NCBI GenBank assembly: GCA_022510425.1
Contig: JAFLTO010000007.1
Span: forward strand, 62,001 to 126,000
Direction: 5' to 3'
Source of the DNA: Muribaculaceae bacterium
GTDB taxonomy: Bacteria; Bacteroidota; Bacteroidia; Bacteroidales; Muribaculaceae
DNA: 64,000 bases
In this document: positions 22,743-32,623 of the stretch, in pieces
Layout of the letters: the number at the start of each line of letters is the position of its first letter
Position numbering within the stretch: the stretch's first letter is position 1
Notes under the pieces: generated by a model
Databases searched by the model: none
The model's input: the letters and a program-made list of their open reading frames with translations, nothing else
What the model was told of the DNA's origin: nothing
Program-made: the position numbers and the translations under genes

Positions 22743-24596
22743 ATGAAATTTATAAGATATATAAACCTACTTTTATCCAGCCTTTGCATCGGGATCCTGA
22801 TATCCTCATGCGTGACAGACTATTCCATTGACAATCCATCCGGAAATCAAGATGAAAAAGTCTGGCCTTTGGTTGTATATGCCGAAGTGGGAAAGCCGGC
22901 TGCCGCTCAAGGCAGGGCTAATACAAATGGAGAAAAAGATGACCAATGGTCATATGTTTCATTTGCTGATGGAGACAGAATGGGACTTTTCGCGTCAGGA
23001 GGGAATATGACTGAAAATAATGGGTCTGCTCCATTTGTGAATCAGCAACTGGTTTATCAGAATAATCAGTTCAACGACCCAGAAAACAAGGCATTGTTTA
23101 GTCCGGTAAATATGAATGCAAATGAAATTTTAATGTATTTTCCTTATAATTCCGAGATTTCAGAACAAGGCACTAAATTGCGTGTTGAAGATGTAGCGAA
23201 TTCATCCGGACCTCTGAGATGTATTGATTTCCTTTACACTGATTACCTGAGCATTTTTGGTAGTCAAAATGGGAAAGATATGGCTCTTTTCGGAGAGTTT
23301 CACCATGCTTTCAGTGAACTGATCTTAATGCGCGGAGAAGGTTTTGATAATCCTCCGGAAGACACCGATGAAATAACCTATAGCAAGATAACCATAGCTC
23401 TAAATCAGGCGGTCACTCATGTTTCAATTATAAATGATGTTCCGGAAGAGGAAGAGAATGAGGAAGAGAATGAGAATGAAGTCTGGAACTATAAATTGAT
23501 ATTGACCAACGACGGCTCTATGGTTAAAAAAGAGGATGGTCAGCCATCAACTGTTGATGAGGCATATTTTTGGCATCCCTGGAAAGGTGAAAATTATCAA
23601 AAGACTGAGGAAAATCCCGAAGGACAAGAGGCATATTACGTAATTTTACCTACTTTGCCGGGTACCGAACGCCTTATGGTTGATTATATTGAATTATATG
23701 ACAATGAGGGTTATTTGCAAAGAATCACTTCAATTCCATTAAGCGGAGGGAAGTCCAAATATCTTGATCCCAAATGGAGATATCCTCTGGAACTGACAAT
23801 GGAGGAACTGGTGCCCAAAGTTAACCCCTATCCCATTATGCCCTGGGATGATAATACCGATCTGACAGACGAAAGGACCCGGGGAATCAACGATTTGTCT
23901 GAATTTGAAAGTTGGGTAAGCAATTATAATGCCTATCTTGCTGATCCGACTGATGAAAATAAAATGAAAGAGCTTTTAAAATACGGCGATAAAATAATTG
24001 ATGATGAAAATAATATTTCCTGGCATTTCTATGTTCTTGCCGATCTTGATTTATCAAGTTACAAACCCTTAGAATATGAGAATGAAAACGGAGAAATAGT
24101 GTCACCTTCTCAAGACTATATAATCCCAAAACTTAATGATATTCTCGATGGTGTAAGCTCAACTTTGGTTAACAGTAAGTTTATTAATCATTCTATAACC
24201 GGACTTAAAAAAACATTTATAGGAGAAATCGGAACAAATCCTAAGTCTGTTTATTCCGGAACTTTACAGAATTTTGATTTCTTGCAGCCGGAAGTAAGCT
24301 CATCATCTGAAAATGCTGCCGGCATAATTGTTTCAGCAATAAATAATGGAGAAGTTATCAATTGCAATATTGATCGTGGTGAAATAAACAATCCGAATGG
24401 TCCGGCCGGGATGGTTGCCGGAACGATGAATGAAGGCAAAGTAGCAGACTGTGAACTTTCAGGATTCCTTTATGGCTTAAGCACCTCCAACGATCCTTCT
24501 TCGAGATTAATAATAGGAGAAGATCCTATCGGCAGCGTTATTTTTAATAATAATTCAACTACCAATGTAATATCCTCCTTAAATGATATTCCATAA
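22743..24596 (+). CDS. Fimbrillin-family lipoprotein with GLUG-like C-terminus
   Basis: This 617-aa lipoprotein (LISSC lipobox) has YVSFADGDRMGLFA, the classical start of a Mfa-like_1 domain, and LFGEFHHAFSELIL in the middle. After the pilin-like strand IMPWDDNTD a second part begins (DLSEFESWVSNYNAYL, LLKYGDKIIDD). It ends in irregular Gly-Asn repeats (GIIVSAINNGEVINCNIDRG, GMVAGTMNEGKVADC) that look like GLUG modules. GLUG-type repeats occur in surface adhesins, so a tip adhesin is plausible. Confidence 0.7.
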   Translation: MKFIRYINLLLSSLCIGILISSCVTDYSIDNPSGNQDEKVWPLVVYAEVGKPAAAQGRANTNGEKDDQWSYVSFADGDRMGLFASGGNMTENNGSAPFVNQQLVYQNNQFNDPENKALFSPVNMNANEILMYFPYNSEISEQGTKLRVEDVANSSGPLRCIDFLYTDYLSIFGSQNGKDMALFGEFHHAFSELILMRGEGFDNPPEDTDEITYSKITIALNQAVTHVSIINDVPEEEENEEENENEVWNYKLILTNDGSMVKKEDGQPSTVDEAYFWHPWKGENYQKTEENPEGQEAYYVILPTLPGTERLMVDYIELYDNEGYLQRITSIPLSGGKSKYLDPKWRYPLELTMEELVPKVNPYPIMPWDDNTDLTDERTRGINDLSEFESWVSNYNAYLADPTDENKMKELLKYGDKIIDDENNISWHFYVLADLDLSSYKPLEYENENGEIVSPSQDYIIPKLNDILDGVSSTLVNSKFINHSITGLKKTFIGEIGTNPKSVYSGTLQNFDFLQPEVSSSSENAAGIIVSAINNGEVINCNIDRGEINNPNGPAGMVAGTMNEGKVADCELSGFLYGLSTSNDPSSRLIIGEDPIGSVIFNNNSTTNVISSLNDIP

Positions 24597-24605
24597 AGAT
24601 ATTAA

Positions 24606-26978
24606 ATGTTAAGTATTTATAAATATATTATTCTCATCCTCTCTCTTATCGGGCTATCCTCTTGTATGGACTCGCCTTTAACTAACGATGAAAGAATTCC
24701 GGATACCGGCTCTGATGAATTGCCATTAGAGTTCATTATCAATATGCCCCGGGAGTTTGAATCAAGGGCTTACATAGATAGTTATGGGAATGAACGATTC
24801 AGCGAGGATGACATCATTCATATTCTGGGAATATTCAATATGGAATACCGCACTGAGGGTGGCGGAACTATGCAGGGTATAGAATCACGATATGGAGCCT
24901 TGAGATATAACGGAAGATATTGGGAACCGGTAGCCGGCTCCAAGCTCAGATGGCCTGCAGTATCTACATCGGGGACTTTCACTGCATATTATATCAGTGA
25001 AAGCAATGGTATACTCACCGGGACAACCGCAACTGAAACATATTCTTTATCTGACTTAACTGAGACAACAGATCCACTGGGAGCACAATCTAAAGAGAAC
25101 ATTGTTTATGGAGCGGCTGTAGAACTTGATTTTTATCATCTTTGTGCAAGACTGACTCTTACTGATCTTGAACAGATTCCTTCGGATTATTTCTGGTTTA
25201 CCTCTTCCAACCCTAAAAATCCGGAATCATTGGAATCTTTTGAATTTAATAATGCTTTTAAAATTTCTCTTGGGGAGGATGAAGAGAGTCAGCCGACTCT
25301 AAATTTTGAATTCTGCCAGATGAATGACCCGCAGTATGACAAGATTTTTATTACCTCTCCTTATAGCATGAACCAACAGGTCAATCAGGATGGGACGGTC
25401 ACGGAATCAGCTAATGTGACCTATTATTTGCAACCGGGATATTACGATGAATTCGAGCTTATCTATCCGGCAGGAGAAAAAACAACATACTCTTATCTGC
25501 AGTATAATTATAATAACATACCCGATAATATTGAAGGCTCTGAAATAACAAAAACTCCTCCTAACCTATTGGCAAACCATCCATATACTCTTTCAATCAC
25601 CAAATCACCGGGAATTGAGATAAAAAACCCTCCCAAGCCTGATGAATGGGATGAAAGTAATGTTTACTATGATGTGGATGTAGAAGAATTTTTAAAAGCC
25701 ATTTACAATAAAACAGATTATTTTTATGAGGAAACTCAGATTCTCGAAAAAACAGCAACGGGGACCAGACTGCTTCATAATGTAAATTTTAAAAATTTTG
25801 ATTATAGAAATTTTGAGGACAAGGATTTCAGACCCAACAATAATGATGGCTCCGTGTTTGACGGAGGATATCATTATATTAGAGATTTAGGAAGTCCCCT
25901 TTTTAGATATAACTACGGAACAATTCAAAATCTTGGGATAAAGAGTGTAAATGCTACGGGGATATCTTATGAATCAGACAATGAAAACGACGATATGAGC
26001 CGTCATGGATCCCTTTGCATGTGGAACCGGGTTAATGCCACAATTGACAACATTCGAGTCTCAGAAAATGTCATGTTAACCATTTATGTGAAATGTATAA
26101 ATGCCGGAGAAGAAACCCATAATATTGGTGGTGTTGTTGGATCAAACACAGGAACAATGAGCAATGTTTCATTGTCAGGAAATTTCACTATAAATATTTC
26201 CGGTTTGTCAGCCAACACCCCTGATTTTAGTGACGGAAAGAATTATCCTGTCAATGCATCCGTTTTGATAGGAGGATTAGTGGGGCAGAATGCAGCCCAG
26301 GGGAGTATTTCCGAAATCTCTGCCCTAAATGGAGCTCCAGTACTCTCTTTTAACATTATAAATACATGTAAAGGTCCGCTCGGTTCTTATTCATTGGGAG
26401 GGATGTGTGGAGAATCAACAGGATTTATAAATGATATAATATTGTCTAATATAAATATAGATAGTTCACTGAGTAATGGAGTAACCTCTTATATAGGAGG
26501 TATAACGGGACAATTATCGGTTTCTGAGAATACTACAGCCTCCCTATCCTCCTGCTACGTTAATGGTCAAGTAAAAGCCGGAATATCTAATCCTTACGGA
26601 GAAATCAGTTCAGGTTCTTACATAGGAGGGATATCGGGGACACTATTTAATGTGCCGGTGACCAATTGTAATGTCGGGATAAGCGTGGAAGCTACACAGG
26701 AAGCAGGAGTAAACGTTTTATATGCCACAGGAGGTGCATTCGGTCGTATCAGGGCATCTGATCCAACAGTCATAACTGACTTAAACATAGCAGGAAATAG
26801 GTTGATAGCACCCAACAATCCATTAGATCCGGAAATTAAGGTCACTAATTACATAGGTTCATTTGCCGGATTAGTTCCTTTGGGACAATCCTGGAAGGCT
26901 GATTATTCATCCAATGATATCTCTTTGAAATCTTTTTATGGGATAAGCGAAATTGGAGGCAATCTTTCCTCTGAATAA
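24606..26978 (+). CDS. Large fimbrillin-family lipoprotein with GLUG-like repeats
   Basis: At 790 aa this is the largest subunit. A lipoprotein signal (LSSC) precedes a Mfa-like domain with FSEDDIIHILGIF and LRWPAVSTSGTFTAYY. A linker with EEFLKAIYNKTDYFYEE follows. The C-terminal 330 residues are repeats such as IGGVVGSNTGTMSNVSLSG, IGGLVGQNAAQGSISEIS and IGGISGTLFNVPVTNC. These fit the GLUG pattern (about 20-25 residues each) and would form a beta-solenoid. The best candidate for an adhesive tip in this operon. Confidence 0.7.
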   Translation: MLSIYKYIILILSLIGLSSCMDSPLTNDERIPDTGSDELPLEFIINMPREFESRAYIDSYGNERFSEDDIIHILGIFNMEYRTEGGGTMQGIESRYGALRYNGRYWEPVAGSKLRWPAVSTSGTFTAYYISESNGILTGTTATETYSLSDLTETTDPLGAQSKENIVYGAAVELDFYHLCARLTLTDLEQIPSDYFWFTSSNPKNPESLESFEFNNAFKISLGEDEESQPTLNFEFCQMNDPQYDKIFITSPYSMNQQVNQDGTVTESANVTYYLQPGYYDEFELIYPAGEKTTYSYLQYNYNNIPDNIEGSEITKTPPNLLANHPYTLSITKSPGIEIKNPPKPDEWDESNVYYDVDVEEFLKAIYNKTDYFYEETQILEKTATGTRLLHNVNFKNFDYRNFEDKDFRPNNNDGSVFDGGYHYIRDLGSPLFRYNYGTIQNLGIKSVNATGISYESDNENDDMSRHGSLCMWNRVNATIDNIRVSENVMLTIYVKCINAGEETHNIGGVVGSNTGTMSNVSLSGNFTINISGLSANTPDFSDGKNYPVNASVLIGGLVGQNAAQGSISEISALNGAPVLSFNIINTCKGPLGSYSLGGMCGESTGFINDIILSNINIDSSLSNGVTSYIGGITGQLSVSENTTASLSSCYVNGQVKAGISNPYGEISSGSYIGGISGTLFNVPVTNCNVGISVEATQEAGVNVLYATGGAFGRIRASDPTVITDLNIAGNRLIAPNNPLDPEIKVTNYIGSFAGLVPLGQSWKADYSSNDISLKSFYGISEIGGNLSSE

Positions 26979-27016
26979 TAAAGCTGACCAACACCTAAAT
27001 TATATCACAATCCAAT

Positions 27017-28624
27017 ATGTCAATATCAAATAGAAATATATTTATTTTGCTTTCGAAGATTACTTTTATCCTTATTTCAGGGGTTCTTGTCTGCTGCTCT
27101 GACAGGAATGAAAGTCTCAGAGAAAGTGATATGACTGTAAATTTCTCTTTCAACATCAAGGATAATGTTGATGTAAAGACCCGTTTTGACTCGGCTTATA
27201 TAACCACTGATCCATATAATGGGAATTTTTATATTTATATGGAGGTTGAAGGGTATAATAAGCCTCATTTCGGCACCTATATAGTTCCATCAGGATATGA
27301 AGGAAGATTGGGATCGAAAGATACAGGAGACGCATTGATGTGGCAGGATCTCACATCGTCACATACATTCTATTCCTGGACAATTCCTTGGGAGGAAGAT
27401 TATTATAATGGTAAAATTAATATTGATGAGGTCACAGTAAATTTTCATAATTCTTCAGAAAGATCAGGTTATAATCAGCATCAGAATAATAAAATTCTTG
27501 AAAAATTTATAGGTGCAAAAAGCGGGCCTTATAGTTATGCCAACAATGGAAAATATGTTGATCTGACATTTTTCCATCTTGTTTCGAAAATTCATATAAA
27601 TAGTTTTTCCCTAATAGAATCAGACGGTTCAATTCAAAAAGATTTGCAAGCAGATGTCACCTTCATCAATATGCCTACTACTGCAACTCTTAATATTATT
27701 CCTGACAACGGATGGAGACCAAGGGTTACACCGGGAGAAGCGGATCCTAATAACGGAATAACATATTTTATTGACAACCAGGCCACAGACACAGATGAAT
27801 TTTATATTTGTCCGGAAGTGGATTTCAGAACAATTGAATTTCAGGTTAAAATCAATACGTTAGAATATGCAAATTATAAAACTTATTATGGGACATTCGC
27901 TGATGTGAAATTTGAAAGGATTCCGGGAGAAAATCATGATAGCGGAGAAGGAACAGATGACTATATTCTGCATGCCGGGGAAGTGATGCATCTCAACATA
28001 GTGTTAATTCCCGGTGTGGGCCCCGGTATTTCGGTTATTATAGAAAAATGGAGTGATGAAAATCCAAAAGAATCGAAATATTACAGTTATAACGGAGTTT
28101 ACTCCGAGGCTGAGATGCAACAGATAATCGATGCCTTTTTAAATCAGAAAAAGGTAGACGGGAAAGTCACAACAGAAGGGTTAAAGGAACTATTTGATAC
28201 CTACGGACAAGAAATTGACGGAGTTAAATATTTCTTCTTATATGAAGACATACTTTTTGCCGGAAGAGATTATCCTGCAGGTTTTCCGATATGGAAGGAG
28301 TATATCTTAAATGGGCTCGGCCACACACTTGAAATCAACATGAATGCATATTCTCATGTATTTGGATCAGATCATCCCTATTTCAATATAGGTCCGGCAA
28401 GAGACATATATGTGACAGGAACATACAACAATAAATCTTATACCATATATATTGATGAGGATGGTTATGTTTACACCTATAATGCGGAAAAAAATTCTTA
28501 TGTTAATTCAGGGCATCAACTCGAACCATTAGAGGACAACTTTTATAGTTATAACATAGATGCTCAAACCGGAGAGGTTAAACAAGCCACCTATTACAAT
28601 AATCAGCCCGGATTGAATACATAA
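27017..28624 (+). CDS. Fimbrillin-family lipoprotein with C-terminal extension
   Basis: This 535-aa lipoprotein (LVCC lipobox) has an Arg in VKTRFDSAY. The region FGTYIVPSGYEGRLG to MWQDL resembles FGRVNIPTGKPFKWLEIG of the 21246 product, so the two are paralogues. The core ends with ISVIIEKWSDENP. A 170-residue tail follows with MQQIIDAFLN and YGQEIDGVKYFFLYEDILF, again related to the tails of the two preceding genes. Probably another minor subunit. Confidence 0.7.
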   Translation: MSISNRNIFILLSKITFILISGVLVCCSDRNESLRESDMTVNFSFNIKDNVDVKTRFDSAYITTDPYNGNFYIYMEVEGYNKPHFGTYIVPSGYEGRLGSKDTGDALMWQDLTSSHTFYSWTIPWEEDYYNGKINIDEVTVNFHNSSERSGYNQHQNNKILEKFIGAKSGPYSYANNGKYVDLTFFHLVSKIHINSFSLIESDGSIQKDLQADVTFINMPTTATLNIIPDNGWRPRVTPGEADPNNGITYFIDNQATDTDEFYICPEVDFRTIEFQVKINTLEYANYKTYYGTFADVKFERIPGENHDSGEGTDDYILHAGEVMHLNIVLIPGVGPGISVIIEKWSDENPKESKYYSYNGVYSEAEMQQIIDAFLNQKKVDGKVTTEGLKELFDTYGQEIDGVKYFFLYEDILFAGRDYPAGFPIWKEYILNGLGHTLEINMNAYSHVFGSDHPYFNIGPARDIYVTGTYNNKSYTIYIDEDGYVYTYNAEKNSYVNSGHQLEPLEDNFYSYNIDAQTGEVKQATYYNNQPGLNT

Positions 28625-28654
28625 ATTTTTAAGAGTTATTTCAGGCCCCTATCA

Positions 28655-29239
28655 TTGAAAATGATATCATTAACATCAAAAGAAATTTTAAAAAAAGATA
28701 ACGCAAATTCTAATCTCCCGAGGATAGCTAAACCGCTTATTAAATTATTCTTTTGGTTAGGGCTGCTTCTCGTTTCTTCCTGTGTCAATGATAATGAGCC
28801 TGCAGGTGGTAATGTATCCTTATATGATAAATTGCCTCAATTTTCGATTGTCATGAATACCGGAGAAACATTCAATACTCAAAACTTAATGGGTAAAATT
28901 TCTCTGATTATGTTTTTCAATACCAATTGCCCTGATTGTCAAAAGGAACTTCCCGTTATTCAGGAATTATGGGAAATTTATGCAGAAGATGATAATGTGG
29001 TGATTATACCTATCTCACGTGAGGAGGGAGAAGAAGAAATCCTTGAATATTGGACTGAAAACAATTTAAGCTTGCCTTTTTCTCCTCAAGAAAACCGGGA
29101 TATTTATTCTCTATTTGCCAAAAGTATAATTCCCAGAATTTATATTTCCGACCGAAACGGCACAGTGGTATTTATGTCGGGAGACGAAAATATGCCATCC
29201 CTGGGCAAACTGACTGCCACAATAGAATCGCAAAGATGA
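28655..29239 (+). CDS. TlpA-like thioredoxin-fold lipoprotein
   Basis: This 194-aa protein has a longer N-terminus, a membrane segment and an SSC lipobox. DKLPQFSIVMNTGETFN is the typical TlpA/ResA start, and FFNTNCPDCQKELPVI carries the CPDC redox centre. The cis-Pro region is IIPRIYISDRNGTVV. It closes the fimbrial operon, 30 nt after the last subunit. The placement suggests a role in keeping cysteines of the pilins (such as those in the anchor and minor subunits) in the right state, but this is inference. The first ATG (28655 or 28661) is uncertain. Confidence 0.8.
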   Translation: MKMISLTSKEILKKDNANSNLPRIAKPLIKLFFWLGLLLVSSCVNDNEPAGGNVSLYDKLPQFSIVMNTGETFNTQNLMGKISLIMFFNTNCPDCQKELPVIQELWEIYAEDDNVVIIPISREEGEEEILEYWTENNLSLPFSPQENRDIYSLFAKSIIPRIYISDRNGTVVFMSGDENMPSLGKLTATIESQR

Positions 29240-29255
29240 ATTTAGAGTCCTGCAA

Positions 29256-30608
29256 TTAAGCAGTTCCAATAGCTTTTGTATTCTGTTTTTTATCTTTGAA
29301 GATAACGATAAAAAACAAAGCGAGCACAATGGCATAAATAGCAAAAATAAGCCAGGGGAAAAACCAGTCTCCCATAAAAAGACGCATCATACCCTGACCT
29401 GACGGAGATGGCAGCATTTCCCAATGACAAAAATGATTTACAATTGCACCTGCGGCAATCATTCCACCGGTGGCTCCAATTCCATTGCTCATCATCATCA
29501 ATAGGCCTTGTCCGAATCCCCGGGTGGTATGGTCGCTGTTTTGATCCATATATATATGACCCGCTATATTGAAAAAGTTGAAGGCAACGCCATAAATAAC
29601 CATTGATATGATAAGCCAGCCTAATCCGGACCCCGGATTTCCAAGACCTAAAAACAGGAATCTCAGGCACCAGGCTAACAATGCAAAAAAGATTACGAGT
29701 TTAAAACCGAGCCTTTTCATAGCAAGCCCCGTAATTATAATAAACGCAGCCTCTGAAATCTGCGACAAAGAGAAGAGCATGGTGGCATTTCCGGCCGCTA
29801 AAGATCCGAAATATTCTGGGAAACCCATGAAATGATTAATAAACGGGATGGCATAACCATTGGAAATCTGAAGACAAACGCCTGTGAATATTGCAAATAT
29901 TAGAAAAACCCTCACATTTGTGAGTTTGAAAAGATGAAAGGCTTTGAAACCGAAAATCTCAGATATACTTGAACCTTTACCCGGGTTAGGCACAGGAAGG
30001 ATAGGTAATGACAGGGTGTATATTGACGTGGCTAATCCTAAAATTGAACTTGATAAAAGCTGCATGGGGGTATATTGGAATCTATAGGATGCAGCAGGAT
30101 TCAAATCATCAAATGTAAAGCCGAACTTTCCATCAAAAATGTAAGCAGTATTTACAAACCACATTGCAGCCACAAAACCAATAGTGCCCCACACCCTGAT
30201 AATCGGGAATTGATCCACCGGACGAATCCCTCGAGTCTTCAATAAGGCAAATGTGGTGGCATTAGACAAAGCCATTGTTGGCATATAGAAGGCGAGGAAT
30301 CCAAGATAAAGCAAGAAAAAAGGCCAGAATGACCAGGATGAGTGGGAATCGGCATAGAGCCAACTCCCAAACATCATCGCAGATGCTATCAGATGGCAAA
30401 ATCCCAATAACCTCACCGAAGGCACAAAGCTATCGGCAAAATGTCCCATCATGGCAGGAGTGAATAGGGAAACTATTCCTACAGCAGCATAAAACCATTG
30501 GATGTCTCTCCCTAATCCTCCGGCTCCCAATAATTGACCGAAGCAAGAAAGATAGCATCCCCATACTGCAAATTGTAAAAAATATAATATGGAAAGCCTT
30601 CCTTTCAT
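29256..30608 (-). CDS. NupG-type nucleoside:H+ symporter (MFS)
   Basis: This 450-aa protein has twelve hydrophobic segments. The start LSILYFLQFAVWGCYLSCFG matches the NupG/XapB family (nucleoside:H+ symporter, PF03825). FAVWG, the GILxLFTPALxGxxAD-like stretch (IVSLFTPAMMGHFADS) and RVWGTIGF are conserved. It should import purine or pyrimidine nucleosides across the inner membrane. The TonB-dependent receptor gene ends 18 nt upstream, so outer- and inner-membrane transporters are made together. The gene is convergent with the fimbrial operon (16 nt between stops). Confidence 0.85.
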   Translation of the reverse strand: MKGRLSILYFLQFAVWGCYLSCFGQLLGAGGLGRDIQWFYAAVGIVSLFTPAMMGHFADSFVPSVRLLGFCHLIASAMMFGSWLYADSHSSWSFWPFFLLYLGFLAFYMPTMALSNATTFALLKTRGIRPVDQFPIIRVWGTIGFVAAMWFVNTAYIFDGKFGFTFDDLNPAASYRFQYTPMQLLSSSILGLATSIYTLSLPILPVPNPGKGSSISEIFGFKAFHLFKLTNVRVFLIFAIFTGVCLQISNGYAIPFINHFMGFPEYFGSLAAGNATMLFSLSQISEAAFIIITGLAMKRLGFKLVIFFALLAWCLRFLFLGLGNPGSGLGWLIISMVIYGVAFNFFNIAGHIYMDQNSDHTTRGFGQGLLMMMSNGIGATGGMIAAGAIVNHFCHWEMLPSPSGQGMMRLFMGDWFFPWLIFAIYAIVLALFFIVIFKDKKQNTKAIGTA

Positions 30609-30626
30609 TCCTGATGGTTTTGGAAT

Positions 30627-32525
30627 TTAAAATTTCAATTCCACACCTCCCATCACGGTAATGCCCGGCATAGGACAGCCGTAGATCACCTCATATTTTT
30701 TATCAAAGATATTGTCAACCTTTACGAATAAAGTTACCGGGACTTTTACCGGGCAGGTGTAAGCCCCGCGGAAATTTACCAAAGAATAACTCACTCTTCC
30801 ATCAGGGTTGCCGTTATTCAGACTCCAGATATTATTGTTTTCTAAAGAAAAATCGAAATTTGAGGGACTGAAGGCCAAAGAAATGTCTAATTTGTTTTTA
30901 GGAGCATAAAGCAGACTCGATTTATTGGTGTGAAGATAGGCATACCCGGCATAGAGTTGCCATTTAGGAAGGAAATGCCAGGTGGCATCAAGTTCGAATC
31001 CTTTGTTCTTAAACTTCCCTGTGTTCACATTCAAGGGTCGCCCATCCACTTGTTGAGTCTGTATCATGTTTTTCCCGTCGATAAAATATAAGGCTGCGCC
31101 GAAATTCAATTTCCCGTTTGCCACTGTCTGTCGGTAGCTCAACTCGTAATTCAACAGATATTCCGGTTCGAGGTTATGATTGGCAGGTGCATACAGATAG
31201 AGTTCCCTGATATTGGGGGAACGGAAACCTTTTCCGAATGAAAATTTGATTTCAGATTGACTTGCAGGTCTCACAATGAATCCCGCTTGAGGCACCCAGA
31301 TATTCCCATACTGGGAATTATGTTGCAATCTCACTCCCGCATTTAATGAAAGCAGGTTTCTGATAAAACCTTGCTGCATCATTACGTAGCCGGCAATTTC
31401 GTTTTCGTTATACTTGTTTTCAGAACGACTGTAAGCCTTGCCTGTGTTTTCCGGATCAAACACGTTTTCTTTTTCTGTGTTCCAAACATGCCCTCCCCAA
31501 TGTTGGAAATCTATACCTACAGAAAGGTCATTGTTAATCCAAGGATTAATTGTCTCGAATATAGAGAAGCCCATATTGTAATCTCTCAAATGGAATATGT
31601 AATGGTTCTCAGGCTTACCGGGGGTATTGCCGTCATCAAGGTCATGACTCCCCCAATTGATATATGCCTGCACGCCACCGTTCACATTCTTATAACTGTT
31701 TTTGGCATAAATGGCGGCATTACCACGGAAAATCTCGGTCCACATATTTTCCAAAGGAGTCTGGATGGTTCCCGGATTGTTCGCATGACTTTGGGTCATA
31801 TCCACCGTAGTGCCCACATTCCAATGGTTGGAGGCGGAATATTGCAACTGTATATACTCGTCGGCAAGCCAGAAGGCGCTGTTGGGCCGGTTATTGTTGC
31901 TTCGGTCTAACTGTCCCGCAAGAACCGCTGAGAATTTATCCTTTTTATACCCGGTCATCAAATTGAATTTGGAAGTGTAATAGGATCCGAACATTGCTCT
32001 GGCCCTTCCCGAGAAACCCTCTTTCGATTGTTTTTTCGTTATAATATTTACCGAACCGCCCATCGCTCCTGAACCGTAGAGAAGGGAGGAGGGTCCTTTT
32101 ACTATTTCTACCTTTTCAACCCCATTGACTGAATATGTGTCGGGATTTGCATGTCCATAGAAACCGGCCCAGGTAGGCATTCCGTCAATCATAAACAATA
32201 CGCTGTTGCCTCCTCCTACACCTCGTATGTTCACTGTTCCCGCAGAACCCCCGGAAACACCATATCCTTCCATACCCCTTTCGCTCATGAAAAATGATGG
32301 CACATGGTTTTGGATCACCGGCAAGAGAGAGGTTTCAGTGGATTCTTCGATTTCTTTCGAAGTCACGATGGTCACATCGAGCGGAGTCAGGGCAACATTG
32401 GTTTTTACAGGTGCCGTTACTAAAATTTCTTGTAAGGAGGTTGTATCTTTGGGTGCTATAGTTTGCGACATTAATACGTTCCCCGTGGATAAAAGCAAAA
32501 AGGAAATCAAAAATATTTTTCTCAT
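30627..32525 (-). CDS. TonB-dependent outer membrane receptor
   Basis: I start at 32525 (MRKIFLISFLLLSTGNVLMSQ), giving 632 residues. A signal peptide is followed by LQEILVTAP (TonB box region). The plug has NIRGVGGGNSVLFMIDG and VEKVEIVKGPSSLLYGSGAMGGSVNI, and a 22-strand barrel runs to the terminal aromatic (GGVELKF). There is no N-terminal carboxypeptidase-like domain, so it is a BtuB/FepA-type receptor and not SusC. The nucleoside symporter downstream suggests the ligand is a nucleoside or nucleotide-like compound; cobalamin or a siderophore remains possible. No cobalamin riboswitch is seen upstream. Confidence 0.88.
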   Translation of the reverse strand: MRKIFLISFLLLSTGNVLMSQTIAPKDTTSLQEILVTAPVKTNVALTPLDVTIVTSKEIEESTETSLLPVIQNHVPSFFMSERGMEGYGVSGGSAGTVNIRGVGGGNSVLFMIDGMPTWAGFYGHANPDTYSVNGVEKVEIVKGPSSLLYGSGAMGGSVNIITKKQSKEGFSGRARAMFGSYYTSKFNLMTGYKKDKFSAVLAGQLDRSNNNRPNSAFWLADEYIQLQYSASNHWNVGTTVDMTQSHANNPGTIQTPLENMWTEIFRGNAAIYAKNSYKNVNGGVQAYINWGSHDLDDGNTPGKPENHYIFHLRDYNMGFSIFETINPWINNDLSVGIDFQHWGGHVWNTEKENVFDPENTGKAYSRSENKYNENEIAGYVMMQQGFIRNLLSLNAGVRLQHNSQYGNIWVPQAGFIVRPASQSEIKFSFGKGFRSPNIRELYLYAPANHNLEPEYLLNYELSYRQTVANGKLNFGAALYFIDGKNMIQTQQVDGRPLNVNTGKFKNKGFELDATWHFLPKWQLYAGYAYLHTNKSSLLYAPKNKLDISLAFSPSNFDFSLENNNIWSLNNGNPDGRVSYSLVNFRGAYTCPVKVPVTLFVKVDNIFDKKYEVIYGCPMPGITVMGGVELKF

Positions 32526-32547
32526 AATTCTTGTTCTTAAAATCACG

Positions 32548-32595
32548 CAAAATTAATAATATTTGTTATAATTCCAAAAATAATTATTAAATTTG
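32548..32595. promoter_or_regulatory. Divergent promoters of receptor and methyltransferase
   Basis: Leftward: TTTG (32578-32575), 19 nt, TAATTTTG (32555-32548). Rightward: TTTG (32562-32565), 22 nt, TAAATTTG (32588-32595). The two overlap, so the receptor and methyltransferase genes compete for, or share, control. Confidence 0.7.
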
Positions 32596-32623
32596 AAAAA
32601 TTATTACTAATATATAAGTGAAG

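Noticed and set aside
31371-31910. 179-codon frame antisense to the TonB receptor
   Set aside because: The receptor frame is clearly real with signal, plug and barrel; the antisense frame has no motif.
32526-32623. Cobalamin riboswitch before the TonB receptor
   Set aside because: The gap is under 100 nt, AT-rich, and filled by two overlapping promoters; no conserved riboswitch core.
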